Notes under the pieces: model-generated
The model's database searches: none
Told to the model about the DNA's origin: nothing
Seen by the model: only the letters and a program-made list of their open reading frames with translations
Translations under genes and position numbers: made by a program
In this document: positions 1 through 7,643 of the stretch, piece by piece
How the letters are laid out: each line of letters starts with the position of its first letter
Position numbering within the stretch: position 1 is the stretch's first letter
From: Gammaproteobacteria bacterium
Lineage (GTDB): Bacteria; Pseudomonadota; Gammaproteobacteria; Nitrococcales; Nitrococcaceae
Direction of reading: 5' to 3'
Assembly: GCA_018334525.1 (NCBI GenBank)
Contig: JAGXLT010000011.1
Coordinates: 1 to 10,814, forward strand
DNA: 10,814 bases

Positions 1-297
1 GGAAGAAGATTCTACCGTATAGGGCAGGAGGTTGGATTCTCTTTGTAGTGGGGCAGTGCGCTTGGCATGAATATTCAGGTTGAGCCGGCGGGCAGCAGCA
101 GGGAACCCCGCCTCAAGCTTGGCCAGCTCGTTCCAACGCCCTTCAACCAGGAGGATTACGGCAAAGTCACCCCCCAGCACGGTCATGCGGCTATCCTCAA
201 TACTGCAGCCAGTTTCGGCAATCAGTTTGGATAGCTCGTTAACAATGCCCGGGCGATCTTCACCGAGCGCGGAAATAACAAGAAAGTTCTTTTGCAT
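1..297 (-). CDS. gcvR: Glycine cleavage system transcriptional repressor-like ACT-domain protein, N-terminal part (3' end outside window)
   Basis: Translating the reverse complement from the ATG at 297-295 gives 99 residues with no stop before the window edge. The product begins MQKNFLVISALGEDRPGIVN and continues through an ISALGEDRPGIV...GCSIEDSRMTVLGGDFAVILL pattern that I recognise from E. coli GcvR (ITALGADRPGIV, NIEDSRLAMLG). This is the first of the two ACT domains of that family, and the DRPGIV turn is the usual effector-binding loop. In E. coli GcvR binds GcvA and, with glycine as the signal, represses the gcvTHP glycine cleavage operon; it does not bind DNA itself. The second ACT domain should lie to the left of the window. 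Position also supports the call, since gcvR lies divergent to dapA in E. coli too. The Shine-Dalgarno sequence is poor (GGGCAG shortly before the ATG). I am confident of the family and less certain that the partner and target are the same here. Confidence 0.88.
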   Translation of the reverse strand, partial: MQKNFLVISALGEDRPGIVNELSKLIAETGCSIEDSRMTVLGGDFAVILLVEGRWNELAKLEAGFPAAARRLNLNIHAKRTAPLQRESNLLPYTVESSS

Positions 298-322
298 GGT
301 TCTGCCCGTCAGTGTGCGCCGA

Positions 323-331
323 AGTGTACCA
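323..331 (-). promoter_or_regulatory. Possible extended -10 element for gcvR
   Basis: On the minus strand this reads TGGTACACT: a TGn extension followed by TACACT, which matches TATAAT at four of six positions. It lies about 25 bases upstream of the gcvR ATG. No convincing -35 hexamer sits at the right distance, so this is a weak suggestion that rests on the extended -10 alone. Confidence 0.25.
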
Positions 332-351
332 TGTTGGAAAGGAGTTGCCGC

Positions 352-380
352 TTGTCACTCCGAGTATGCAGGGCTAACAT
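352..380 (+). promoter_or_regulatory. Sigma70-type promoter of the dapA operon
   Basis: TTGTCA at 352-357 matches the -35 consensus at five of six positions, and TAACAT at 375-380 matches the -10 consensus at four of six, with the optimal 17-base spacer. Transcription would start near 386-388, leaving a leader of only about 27 bases before the dapA ATG. That leader is too short for a lysine riboswitch, so any lysine control must act on the enzyme or on initiation. The promoter is inferred from sequence only. Confidence 0.6.
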
Positions 381-398
381 CGCGCCATTAACGGCGCG
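381..398 (+). promoter_or_regulatory. Perfect 6-bp GC inverted repeat at the expected dapA transcription start
   Basis: CGCGCC at 381-386 and GGCGCG at 393-398 are exact reverse complements around the six-base loop ATTAAC. The repeat begins directly after the -10 hexamer and ends just before the GTGGGGA ribosome-binding stretch (398-404) of dapA. As DNA it could be an operator covering +1. As RNA it could fold only if transcription starts at its left edge. There is no U-tract, so it is not a terminator. Confidence 0.4.
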
Positions 399-413
399 TG
401 GGGATTAAAGCAA

Positions 414-1289
414 ATGTTCCAGGGCAGCATGGTGGCAATGGCCACACCAATGCATGAAAACGGGGCAATTGACGAGGCGGGTTTAGCCCGTCTGGTGGAG
501 TTGCATGTCAAAAATGGAACCGATGCCATTGTAGCCGTCGGCACCACAGGCGAATCGGCAACGCTCGATTATGACGAGCATTGTGATGTTATGCGTCAGG
601 TCGTCGAGATGGCGGCTGACCGAATCCCGATTATCGGAGGCACCGGCGCAAACTCCACGTGGGAGGCAGAAAAGCTCACTCGCTGCGCGATGGAGGCGGG
701 ATGTGTTGCCGCTTTGCTGGTTACGCCCTACTACAATAAGCCAACCCAGGAAGGTTTGTATCAGCACTTTCGGCATGTTGCCGAAGCGGTGCCGCTACCA
801 CAGATTCTGTACAACGTGCCGGGGCGCACCGCGTGTGATTTATTGCCGGATACGGTTGATCGGTTGGCCGATATCCCCAATATTATCGGCATTAAAGAAG
901 CATCCGGTGATGTGGATCGTGCCGAAACGCTGATCGCGCAATGTGGCGATCGCCTCGATCTGTACTGCGGTGAAGATCCGCGCAATCTGGCGCTGCTTTT
1001 AGCAGGCGCGAAGGGTTGTATTTCAGTCACAGCCAATGTGGCGCCTGATTTGATGCATCGGATGTGTCAGGCTGCACTGGCAGGTGAGCGAGAAGAAGCA
1101 GAACGGCTTGATGCACGCTTGGCTGCGCTGCATAAATCCTTATTTGTCGAGACCAACCCGATTCCGGTGAAGTGGGCATTACAGGAAATGGGCTTAATTG
1201 GCCCGGGCATGCGCCTGCCAATGACACCGCTGGCCCCACAGCATCATGAAACGGTGCGTCAGGCATTGATGCTGGCGGGGGTATTGTGA
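414..1289 (+). CDS. dapA: 4-hydroxy-tetrahydrodipicolinate synthase
   Basis: DapA condenses pyruvate with aspartate semialdehyde in the cytoplasm. This is the first step committed to diaminopimelate and lysine, so it feeds both protein and peptidoglycan synthesis. The 291-residue protein has the usual family length and numbers exactly like the E. coli enzyme: GTTGES at 43-48, catalytic triad T44, Y107 and Y133, R138 for semialdehyde binding (YNVPGRT), and the Schiff-base lysine K161 in IGIKEASGD. The lysine feedback site is largely kept (S48, A49, H56, N80, E84, Y106), but position 53, a histidine in E. coli, is tyrosine here. The ATG follows a GTGGGGA ribosome-binding stretch, and a good promoter lies 34 bases upstream. 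The stop overlaps the GTG of the bamC-like gene in GTGA, which implies translational coupling. Identification is essentially certain; lysine sensitivity is inferred. Confidence 0.97.
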   Translation: MFQGSMVAMATPMHENGAIDEAGLARLVELHVKNGTDAIVAVGTTGESATLDYDEHCDVMRQVVEMAADRIPIIGGTGANSTWEAEKLTRCAMEAGCVAALLVTPYYNKPTQEGLYQHFRHVAEAVPLPQILYNVPGRTACDLLPDTVDRLADIPNIIGIKEASGDVDRAETLIAQCGDRLDLYCGEDPRNLALLLAGAKGCISVTANVAPDLMHRMCQAALAGEREEAERLDARLAALHKSLFVETNPIPVKWALQEMGLIGPGMRLPMTPLAPQHHETVRQALMLAGVL

Positions 1290-1777
1290 AAAGCGCAGGC
1301 CTGAGTGTTGTTTTACTTGTTGTAGCGGGTTTACTGACCGCTTGTGGCGGCGGGCGTGACCTATCACCCGAGCAGCAGGCCGTGCAGGCGTTGCTCACAC
1401 CGCCCAATCTATTAGGGGATCGTGATCGAAGTCGGGCTGAGCCATCCGATAGTGCAGGCAGCGCAGGGCCGGTCGATGTCAGTCAGGGGCTCAGCCTGGG
1501 CGTACCGCCGGATGCCGGTTGGGCGATTGTGGGCCGGGCCATGATTCGCAGTGGGTTCGCAATCGTTGAATCAGATGCCGATGCGGCCACGCATCTTATC
1601 CGTTACGCCGGGTCAGAGGATGGCGTGGAAAGGTTTATTCTTCGTGTTACCGATCGCCCTATCGGCGAGCGGGGTGTGGGATCGCAGGTGGTTGTAGAGA
1701 ATGAAGACGGCTCAGCGCCACCGGAGCCGGTTGCTCGCCAGATTCTGGGTGTGCTTGCTGAACAACTACGGCCCTGA
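1286..1777 (+). CDS. bamC: Short BamC-like outer-membrane lipoprotein (NlpB/DapX family)
   Basis: The 163-residue product has a hydrophobic signal peptide (residues 4-18) ending in the lipobox LTAC, with C20 as the lipidation site and a following GGG, so it should be an outer-membrane lipoprotein. In E. coli BamC binds BamD in the beta-barrel assembly machine. A low-complexity linker contains LLTPPNLL (about 36-43), resembling the proline motif in the BamD-binding N-terminal segment of the family. Residues about 75-163 ([20 protein letters not shown], then [12 protein letters not shown] and a final helix) look like one helix-grip domain, best matched to the C-terminal one. E. coli BamC is about 344 residues with two such domains, so this copy is about half length, with no sign of a frameshift. 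The GTG start at 1286 overlaps the dapA stop. The family call rests on position after dapA, the lipobox and weak motifs; a generic lipoprotein remains possible. Confidence 0.75.
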   Translation: MKSAGLSVVLLVVAGLLTACGGGRDLSPEQQAVQALLTPPNLLGDRDRSRAEPSDSAGSAGPVDVSQGLSLGVPPDAGWAIVGRAMIRSGFAIVESDADAATHLIRYAGSEDGVERFILRVTDRPIGERGVGSQVVVENEDGSAPPEPVARQILGVLAEQLRP

Positions 1778-1788
1778 GGGGCGATTCT

Positions 1789-4700
1789 ATGCTGATTTTG
1801 ATTGCTGCTGCTTCTGCCACACCGGTTGTGGACGTGCGCCAGTTGCGCGCTGCCCATGAGCGGCTGCCTCAGCTCGATACGCTTTTCGCTCAGCCGTTTT
1901 ATCTGATTAACGCCGACGGGGAGTTATCCGCATCTGACCTGCAACGGCTGCAGGCCCTGCTTGAGGCGCAAACGCTGCAGCCGGGTCAGGCACAAGACGC
2001 CGCCCTGTACATCATTCCGCGCATCGGCACCGTATCGGCCTGGTCAAGTCGTGCAACCGAGATTGCCACCCGCTGTGGCTTAGCCATGGTGCAGCGCATT
2101 GAATGCGGTACTCGGCTTACGGCCACTGCGAAAAACGGGGTGCCGCTGGATGCCGCTGAGCTACAGCAACTGCGGCCCGCGGTGCATGACCGTATGACAG
2201 AATCCGTGGTCACTGAATGGGTTGATACGCAGGAATTATTTGCCCATCGCCCGACCACACCGTTGGCGCGTATTGCCCTTGCCCAGCAGGGGCGACAAGC
2301 GCTATTGGATGCCGATAACGCACTTGGTCTGGCGCTCTCAGCGGATGAAATTGATTATTTACTGACTCATTATCTTGAGCTGGGGCGTGATCCGACCGAC
2401 GTTGAATTGATGATGTTTGCGCAGGCCAATTCCGAGCATTGTCGGCATAAGATTTTTAATGCGGATTGGGTGATTGATGGCAAGCCGATGCCCACCTCAC
2501 TTTTTGCCATGATTCGGCATACCCATGCGATGCGGCCCGAGGGCGTGTTATCGGCCTACCACGATAATGCGGCGGTGATTGAGTCGGCAGCCGTGCAGCG
2601 CTATGGCCCGGGTGATGATTATTTTTACCATCACCTTAACGAGCCGGCGCATTTGGTGATGAAGGTGGAAACCCATAATCACCCAACGGCAATCGCGCCG
2701 TTTTCCGGGGCTGCGACCGGGGTGGGGGGTGAGATTCGCGATGAGGCTGCCACCGGGCGTGGTGCGCGAACCAAAGCGGGTTTAGCCGGTTTTTCGGTGT
2801 CTAATTTGCGAATACCCGGGGCAGAGCAGCCCTGGGAGGATGACTATGGCAAACCGGGCCGTATGGCCTCTGCCCTTGAGATTATGCTTGATGGGCCGAT
2901 TGGTGCGGCTCGCTATGGTAACGAGTTTGGTCGCCCGCAGCTTTGTGGTTATTTTCGTACCTTCGAGCAGTCCGTAAAAGGCGCGAATGGTGCGGAGATG
3001 CGTGGCTACCATAAGCCGGTGATGATTGCCGGTGGCATGGGTGCCATCAAACCGGATCAGGTAGAAAAAGGCACTGCGCCAGCGGGCTCGCCCCTTGTGG
3101 TACTGGGCGGGCCGGCGTTACTCATTGGCCTTGGCGGAAGTGCTGCTTCGTCTGTAGCCAGCGGGCAAAGTGATGAGGGGCTGGATTTTGCCTCGGTGCA
3201 GCGCAGTAACCCGGAAATGGAAAGACGTTGCCAGGAGGTGATTGATCGCTGTTGGCGTGCCGGTGCTGAAAACCCCATTATTGCGATTCACGATGTCGGT
3301 GCCGGCGGCTTATCAAACGCGTTGCCGGAGTTATTGGATGATTCGGGGCGCGGCGGGCAGATTGAGCTGCGCGCTATTCCGGTTGATGAAGCGGGGCTAT
3401 CGCCACTGGAGATTTGGTGTAACGAGGCACAAGAGCGTTACGTGATCGCGCTGGATGCTTCGCGCTTAGCCGAATTCAAAGAAATTTGCGAGCGCGAACG
3501 CGCGCCATTCGCAGTTGTGGGGCAGGCCACCGAGTCACGACATTTAGCCGTTTCTGACGCGGAGTTGGGAGATTCTCCCGTTGATATTCCGATGGCTCTG
3601 CTACTGGGTAAGCCCCCAAAAATGCGCCGTGATGTGACTCGTATCGCCCATCAGGCTGATACGCCATCGCTGGCAGAAATCAGCGTAAAAGCCGCGGCTT
3701 ACCGCGTGCTGCAACTGCCCAGCGTGGCGGCAAAAACCTTTTTAATCACGATTGCCGATCGAACCGTGACTGGGTTAACGGCCCGTGATCAATTAGTGGG
3801 CCCCTGGCAGCTGCCTGTTGCGGATTACGGAATGACCCTTGGCGATTATCAGGGCTATCGGGGTGAGGCCATGGCTATGGGAGAGCGCAGCCCGCTTGCG
3901 CTACTCGATGCGCCTGCCTCCGGCCGTATGGCAGTGGCAGAATCATTGTCCAACCTGGCGGGTGCGCCGGTGGGCCGGTTGAGCGCAGTTAATTTATCCG
4001 CCAATTGGATGGCGGCCTGTGGCCACCCCGGTGAAGATGCGGATTTATATGACACAGTCGAAGCGGTAGGGCGTGAGCTTTGTCCGCGTTTGGGCATTGC
4101 CATTCCGGTGGGCAAAGATTCTCTGTCGATGAAGACCGTATGGTCAGAAGACGGCGTTAATAAAGCGGTCACATCGCCAGTGACATTGGTGGTTTCGGCG
4201 TTTGCGCCGGTTAGCGATGTGCGCCGGGCCGTGACCCCGCAACTGCAGGCCATGCCAAATAGCCAGCTGGTGCTGATTCGGCCCGGGCAGGGCGCACGTT
4301 TGGGTGGCTCAGCCTTACATCAGGTCTATCAGCTGATGGGCGGAGACACGCCTGATTTGGAATCGCCAGAGACTTTTGCTGCTGCGTTTAACATCCTGCA
4401 GGACTGCCTGGCTGCCGGGCAGATACTGGCATTGCATGATCGCAGTGATGGTGGCGTGCTGGTCACCCTGGCGGAAATGGCATTTGCCGGGCGATTGGGC
4501 ATAACCGCTGAGCTGGATGCGCTTGGCGATGACCCCTTGTCCGCCGCCTTTGCTGAAGAGCTTGGCTGGGTGGCCCAGATAAAAATGGATGATTGGGCAG
4601 CGGTTCATGCTGCATTTGCCGCCGCGGGGATAGGGCAGGCGCTACTGCCGCTGGGCGAAGTGCAGGAAGCATCGCGTTTATCGCTGCATTATCAGGGTGA

Positions 4701-5676
4701 AACGGTACTGGATGAGGCATTGGTTGATTTAGAGCGTGCCTGGCAGCAAACCAGCTATCGAATGCAGGCGCTGCGTGATGACCCTGATTGTGCTGAATCA
4801 GCGTTTGAGACGGCGCTTGATTATCAGGATCCCGGGTTGCGTGCCGAGTTATCGTTTGATCCGGCAGACGATGTGGCCGCGCCGTTTATTGGCACCGGTG
4901 CAAAGCCAAAAGTAGCCGTGCTCCGTGAGCAGGGCGTAAATAGTCATATTGAGATGGCCGCGGCCTTTGAGCGGGCGGGCTTTGCGGCGGTCGATGTGCA
5001 TATGAGCGATTTGCTGGCAGAGCGTCAGCAGTTATCCGATATGCAGGCGCTGGTGGCCTGTGGCGGGTTTTCTTATGGTGATGTGTTGGGCGCGGGCAAG
5101 GGCTGGGCGCGCAGCATTTTATTTAACGCGCAGTTGCGTGACGCGTTCAGCGAGTTTTTTGCTCGTAAAGATACGCTGGCACTGGGCGTGTGCAATGGCT
5201 GCCAGATGTTCTCCGCACTGGCTGAGATTATTCCGGGCACCGAGCATTGGCCGGTGTTTGCGGCCAATCAGTCGCGTCAGTATGAGGCGCGCCTGAGTAT
5301 GGTCGAGGTGCTGCCATCACGATCTGTTTTATTCGGCGATATGGCCGGTTCCCGACTGCCGGTGGTGGTTGCGCATGGCGAAGGCCGTGCGGTGTTTGCG
5401 GATGCTCAGGTGCGAGCACAGGCACAGGCGGATAGTCTGATCGGGTTGCGCTATATTGATGGTCAGAATCAACCGGCGACCCGCTATCCGCAAAATCCAA
5501 ATGGATCGATTGATGGAATCACGGGTCTATGTAATACAGATGGCCGGGTCACTATTATGATGCCGCACCCCGAGCGCGTATTTCGCGCGGTGCAGCACTC
5601 CTGGTGTCCTGCCCCCTGGGGCGAAGATGCGCCCTGGCTGCGATTGTTTCGTAATGCCCGACGTGCGTTGGGTTAA
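1789..5676 (+). CDS. purL: Phosphoribosylformylglycinamidine synthase, single-chain (large) type
   Basis: PurL performs the fourth step of de novo purine synthesis: ATP- and glutamine-dependent conversion of FGAR to FGAM in the cytoplasm. At 1295 residues it has the length of the E. coli protein and is collinear with it. The PurS-like N-terminal domain covers about 1-140, with a linker near 170-220. Two AIRS-type synthetase halves fill about 220-980, with VETHNHPTA at 293-301, [14 protein letters not shown] just after, DVGAGGLSN from 502, and [10 protein letters not shown] in the second half. The class I glutaminase domain runs from about 1040 to the end, with nucleophile C1135 in GVCNGCQM and H1260/E1262 in MPHPERVF. 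All three catalytic residues sit at the positions described for the Salmonella enzyme. The ATG follows GAGGGG by seven bases and lies 11 bases after the bamC stop, so it probably shares the dapA transcript. Nothing suggests damage. Confidence 0.98.
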   Translation: MLILIAAASATPVVDVRQLRAAHERLPQLDTLFAQPFYLINADGELSASDLQRLQALLEAQTLQPGQAQDAALYIIPRIGTVSAWSSRATEIATRCGLAMVQRIECGTRLTATAKNGVPLDAAELQQLRPAVHDRMTESVVTEWVDTQELFAHRPTTPLARIALAQQGRQALLDADNALGLALSADEIDYLLTHYLELGRDPTDVELMMFAQANSEHCRHKIFNADWVIDGKPMPTSLFAMIRHTHAMRPEGVLSAYHDNAAVIESAAVQRYGPGDDYFYHHLNEPAHLVMKVETHNHPTAIAPFSGAATGVGGEIRDEAATGRGARTKAGLAGFSVSNLRIPGAEQPWEDDYGKPGRMASALEIMLDGPIGAARYGNEFGRPQLCGYFRTFEQSVKGANGAEMRGYHKPVMIAGGMGAIKPDQVEKGTAPAGSPLVVLGGPALLIGLGGSAASSVASGQSDEGLDFASVQRSNPEMERRCQEVIDRCWRAGAENPIIAIHDVGAGGLSNALPELLDDSGRGGQIELRAIPVDEAGLSPLEIWCNEAQERYVIALDASRLAEFKEICERERAPFAVVGQATESRHLAVSDAELGDSPVDIPMALLLGKPPKMRRDVTRIAHQADTPSLAEISVKAAAYRVLQLPSVAAKTFLITIADRTVTGLTARDQLVGPWQLPVADYGMTLGDYQGYRGEAMAMGERSPLALLDAPASGRMAVAESLSNLAGAPVGRLSAVNLSANWMAACGHPGEDADLYDTVEAVGRELCPRLGIAIPVGKDSLSMKTVWSEDGVNKAVTSPVTLVVSAFAPVSDVRRAVTPQLQAMPNSQLVLIRPGQGARLGGSALHQVYQLMGGDTPDLESPETFAAAFNILQDCLAAGQILALHDRSDGGVLVTLAEMAFAGRLGITAELDALGDDPLSAAFAEELGWVAQIKMDDWAAVHAAFAAAGIGQALLPLGEVQEASRLSLHYQGETVLDEALVDLERAWQQTSYRMQALRDDPDCAESAFETALDYQDPGLRAELSFDPADDVAAPFIGTGAKPKVAVLREQGVNSHIEMAAAFERAGFAAVDVHMSDLLAERQQLSDMQALVACGGFSYGDVLGAGKGWARSILFNAQLRDAFSEFFARKDTLALGVCNGCQMFSALAEIIPGTEHWPVFAANQSRQYEARLSMVEVLPSRSVLFGDMAGSRLPVVVAHGEGRAVFADAQVRAQAQADSLIGLRYIDGQNQPATRYPQNPNGSIDGITGLCNTDGRVTIMMPHPERVFRAVQHSWCPAPWGEDAPWLRLFRNARRALG

Positions 5677-5695
5677 CCCATAGGCAAGGTGTTCT

Positions 5696-6673
5696 ATGTT
5701 GATTAAAAAAAGACGCCCCAGCGATGTTTTACCCTCTGAGATTACGCCGGAATCCATTTATCGGGATCGACGCCGGTTTTTAAAAACCTCTGCATTAGCG
5801 GCAGCGGGCACAATCCTGGCGCCTGAGTTTGTGACGGCCAAACCCATGGAGGCGCTGGAGTCACTCGATGGGCTCGCCGATAGCCCGTTCAGCACCGATG
5901 AAACGCTCACCGGTTATGAAGAGATCACGACGTACAATAATTTTTATGAGTTCGGGACGGGCAAAGAAGATCCGGCAAGCCTGGCACCGGGGCGTTTGGA
6001 ACATCGTCCATGGACCATCACGGTTAGTGGTGAGGCAGAAAATACCGGGGAATTTGCGATTGATGATTTCTTGAGTGGCCTGACCCTTGAGGAGCGCATT
6101 TATCGACTGCGGTGTGTTGAGGCCTGGTCAATGGTGATTCCGTGGGCGGGTGTGTCTTTGGCATCGGTTATTCAGCGCGCAGCGCCTACCTCAAAAGCAA
6201 AGTATGTTCGCTTCGATACGCTGTATGACCCTAAGGTGATGCCGGCGCAGGCCTCGCGTGGCTTTTCGTTTCTTGCCAGCATTGACTGGCCGTATCGTGA
6301 AGGGCTGCGAATTGACGAAGCTGTGCATCCACTGAGTTTTTTAGCCACGGGGCTATATGGCAAAGAAATGCCATCCCAAAATGGCGCGCCCATTCGGTTA
6401 GTTGTGCCGTGGAAATACGGGTTTAAGAGCGTGAAATCGATTGTGCGAATTCATTTTCAGGAAACCCAGCCGGAAACCACCTGGGCGCAGTTGGCGCCCA
6501 GTGAATACGGCTTTTACGCCAACGTAAACCCCGAGGTTAATCACCCCCGCTGGAGCCAGGCCGAAGAGCGGCGGATTGGTGAGCTGTTTAAACGCGATAC
6601 GCTGATGTTTAACGGTTATGCAGAGGAGGTTGCTCCTTTGTATGCCGGTATGGATCTGCGCGCGCAGTATTAA
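5696..6673 (+). CDS. msrP: Protein-methionine-sulfoxide reductase catalytic subunit (molybdopterin, Tat-exported)
   Basis: MsrP repairs oxidised methionines in periplasmic proteins, taking electrons from the membrane haem protein MsrQ. The 325-residue sequence carries a twin-arginine signal, RDRRRFLK at 23-30 followed by a hydrophobic alanine-rich stretch, so it is exported folded with its cofactor. The mature part has the sulfite-oxidase-type fold landmarks of E. coli MsrP/YedY: NNFYEFG (81-87), RLRCVEAWSMV with the molybdenum ligand C140, T175 in FDTLYDP (equivalent to the Mo-proximal threonine of E. coli), NGAPIRLVVPWKYGFK (229-244), and YGFYANVNP near 271-279. The C-terminal NGYAEEVAPLYAGMDLR matches the family end. 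The ATG has an AAGG ribosome-binding site six bases upstream and lies 19 bases after purL. No promoter of its own is obvious. msrQ follows after six bases, the usual arrangement. Assignment is firm. Confidence 0.97.
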   Translation: MLIKKRRPSDVLPSEITPESIYRDRRRFLKTSALAAAGTILAPEFVTAKPMEALESLDGLADSPFSTDETLTGYEEITTYNNFYEFGTGKEDPASLAPGRLEHRPWTITVSGEAENTGEFAIDDFLSGLTLEERIYRLRCVEAWSMVIPWAGVSLASVIQRAAPTSKAKYVRFDTLYDPKVMPAQASRGFSFLASIDWPYREGLRIDEAVHPLSFLATGLYGKEMPSQNGAPIRLVVPWKYGFKSVKSIVRIHFQETQPETTWAQLAPSEYGFYANVNPEVNHPRWSQAEERRIGELFKRDTLMFNGYAEEVAPLYAGMDLRAQY

Positions 6674-6679
6674 ATACCG

Positions 6680-7267
6680 ATGCTGACCTGGCTGCCTATG
6701 CTGCGGGTTGGCGTATTTATTTTATGCGCTGTGCCTGCCGCGCTGCTTTCGGAGCGTTTATTGACGGGTGGGCTTGGTGCTAACCCGGTGGAAGCGTTAC
6801 TGCATGGCACCGGTAGCTGGGGGTTGCGTCTGCTGCTTGTGACCCTAGCGATTACGCCGCTGCGGCACATAACGGGTGCTAACTGGCTGGTGCGATTGCG
6901 CCGTCAAATCGGTTTGTGGGCATTCGCGTATGCTGCGGCGCACTTTTTAATTTTTATTGTTTTTGAACATCGCGCTGTGCTGAGCTCGATTGTTGAAGAC
7001 ATTATTGCCCGGCCTTATATCCTGATCGGCACCAGCGCGTTTTTATTGCTAATGCCACTGGCTATCACCTCCACCAAAGGTTGGATACGGCGCTTAGGCA
7101 AGCGTTGGCAGCGGCTGCACTGGCTGATTTATCCGGCGGCAGTGCTGGGAGTAGTGCACTTTTTTATGCTGATCAGGGCAAACCGGTGGACTGAGCCGTT
7201 AATTTACGCCGCTGTTTTAGTCTTGTTGCTCGGGTTTAGGGTGTTGCGTCGCTGGCGTGTTGGTTAA
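6680..7267 (+). CDS. msrQ: Protein-methionine-sulfoxide reductase haem-binding membrane subunit
   Basis: MsrQ is an inner-membrane b-type cytochrome of the ferric-reductase-like family that passes electrons, mainly from the quinone pool, to periplasmic MsrP. The 195-residue protein shows six hydrophobic segments (about 8-28, 46-62, 76-95, 112-130, 148-163, 172-187), as expected. H88 in FAYAAAHF, H147 in RLHWLIY and H160 in VVHFF correspond to the conserved haem-ligand histidines of E. coli MsrQ (H91, H151, H164). RRQIGLWAFAY at 74-84 is the typical motif before the first ligand. Length is close to the E. coli protein. The ATG lies six bases after the msrP stop with no recognisable Shine-Dalgarno sequence, so translation probably depends on ribosomes finishing msrP, which would help match the two subunits. 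Confidence 0.95.
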   Translation: MLTWLPMLRVGVFILCAVPAALLSERLLTGGLGANPVEALLHGTGSWGLRLLLVTLAITPLRHITGANWLVRLRRQIGLWAFAYAAAHFLIFIVFEHRAVLSSIVEDIIARPYILIGTSAFLLLMPLAITSTKGWIRRLGKRWQRLHWLIYPAAVLGVVHFFMLIRANRWTEPLIYAAVLVLLLGFRVLRRWRVG

Positions 7268-7313
7268 TGAAATGCTCGAGTTTATCCATGGGCGGCTATG
7301 TTAGCCTCTCGCC

Positions 7314-7643
7314 ATGGAAAAAACACCCAGCCAATTGCAGCATATTCACACGGTTGCCGATCCTTTGATTGCCGGTCACATTGCCGCGGTGCTCGAAGCG
7401 CGTGGTATTCACTGTTTGGTGCGCAATCGTCATTTAATGGGCGGCGCGGGAGAGATACCGCCGCTGGAGGCATGGCCTGAGATATGGGTTGATGCAGGTG
7501 ATGTGGCGATTGCTAAACAGTTGGTTGCTGAAGTGTTAGCGCCCAGCATACCAGCGCCGGAAGATTGGACCTGCGAGCGTTGTGGTGAGCGCATTGAGGG
7601 CCAGTTTGCACAATGCTGGAATTGCGGGGGGCTGCCCGGGTGA
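7314..7643 (+). CDS. DUF2007-like small protein with C-terminal zinc ribbon
   Basis: The 109-residue protein has two parts. Residues about 10-73 (HTVADPLIAGHIAAVLEARG, then LVRNRHLMGGAGEIPPLEAWPEIWV and AIAKQLV) follow the pattern of the DUF2007 family, a small ferredoxin-like fold annotated as a putative signal-transducing protein, whose biochemical role is unknown to me. Residues 85-105 form a compact zinc ribbon with C87, C90, C101 and C104 (two CxxC pairs, spacer of ten). The start is fixed: an in-frame TAG at 7302-7304 leaves the ATG at 7314 as the first usable codon. No clear Shine-Dalgarno sequence precedes it; a five-base-pair GGCTA/TAGCC hairpin (7294-7306) does. The stop overlaps the GTG of the ABC-F gene, so the two are probably co-translated. 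I can assign the family but not a function; a soluble cytoplasmic adaptor or sensor is only a guess. Confidence 0.85.
   Translation: MEKTPSQLQHIHTVADPLIAGHIAAVLEARGIHCLVRNRHLMGGAGEIPPLEAWPEIWVDAGDVAIAKQLVAEVLAPSIPAPEDWTCERCGERIEGQFAQCWNCGGLPG

Noticed and set aside
80-391. Plus-strand reading frame of 103 codons across the left edge
   Set aside because: It is antisense to the well-supported gcvR frame over most of its length and then runs through the dapA promoter; the translation resembles no family I know.
298-413. Lysine riboswitch or small RNA upstream of dapA
   Set aside because: The predicted leader is about 27 bases, and the whole gap is shorter than a lysine riboswitch aptamer.
945-954. 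GGCGATCGCC, resembling the HIP1 octamer abundant in cyanobacteria, with a related GGCGATCGCA near 8652
   Set aside because: I noticed only a couple of copies, both inside coding sequence, and all genes are gammaproteobacterial in type.
5669-5680. Perfect 12-base palindrome TGGGTTAACCCA over the purL stop codon
   Set aside because: A 12-base palindrome is expected two to three times by chance in 10.8 kb. It has no T-run and is too short and AT-centred for a terminator.
7294-7306. GGCTA-TGT-TAGCC hairpin just before the DUF2007-like gene
   Set aside because: Five base pairs with a three-base loop is weak and common by chance; I mention it in the gene entry but do not claim a regulatory role.
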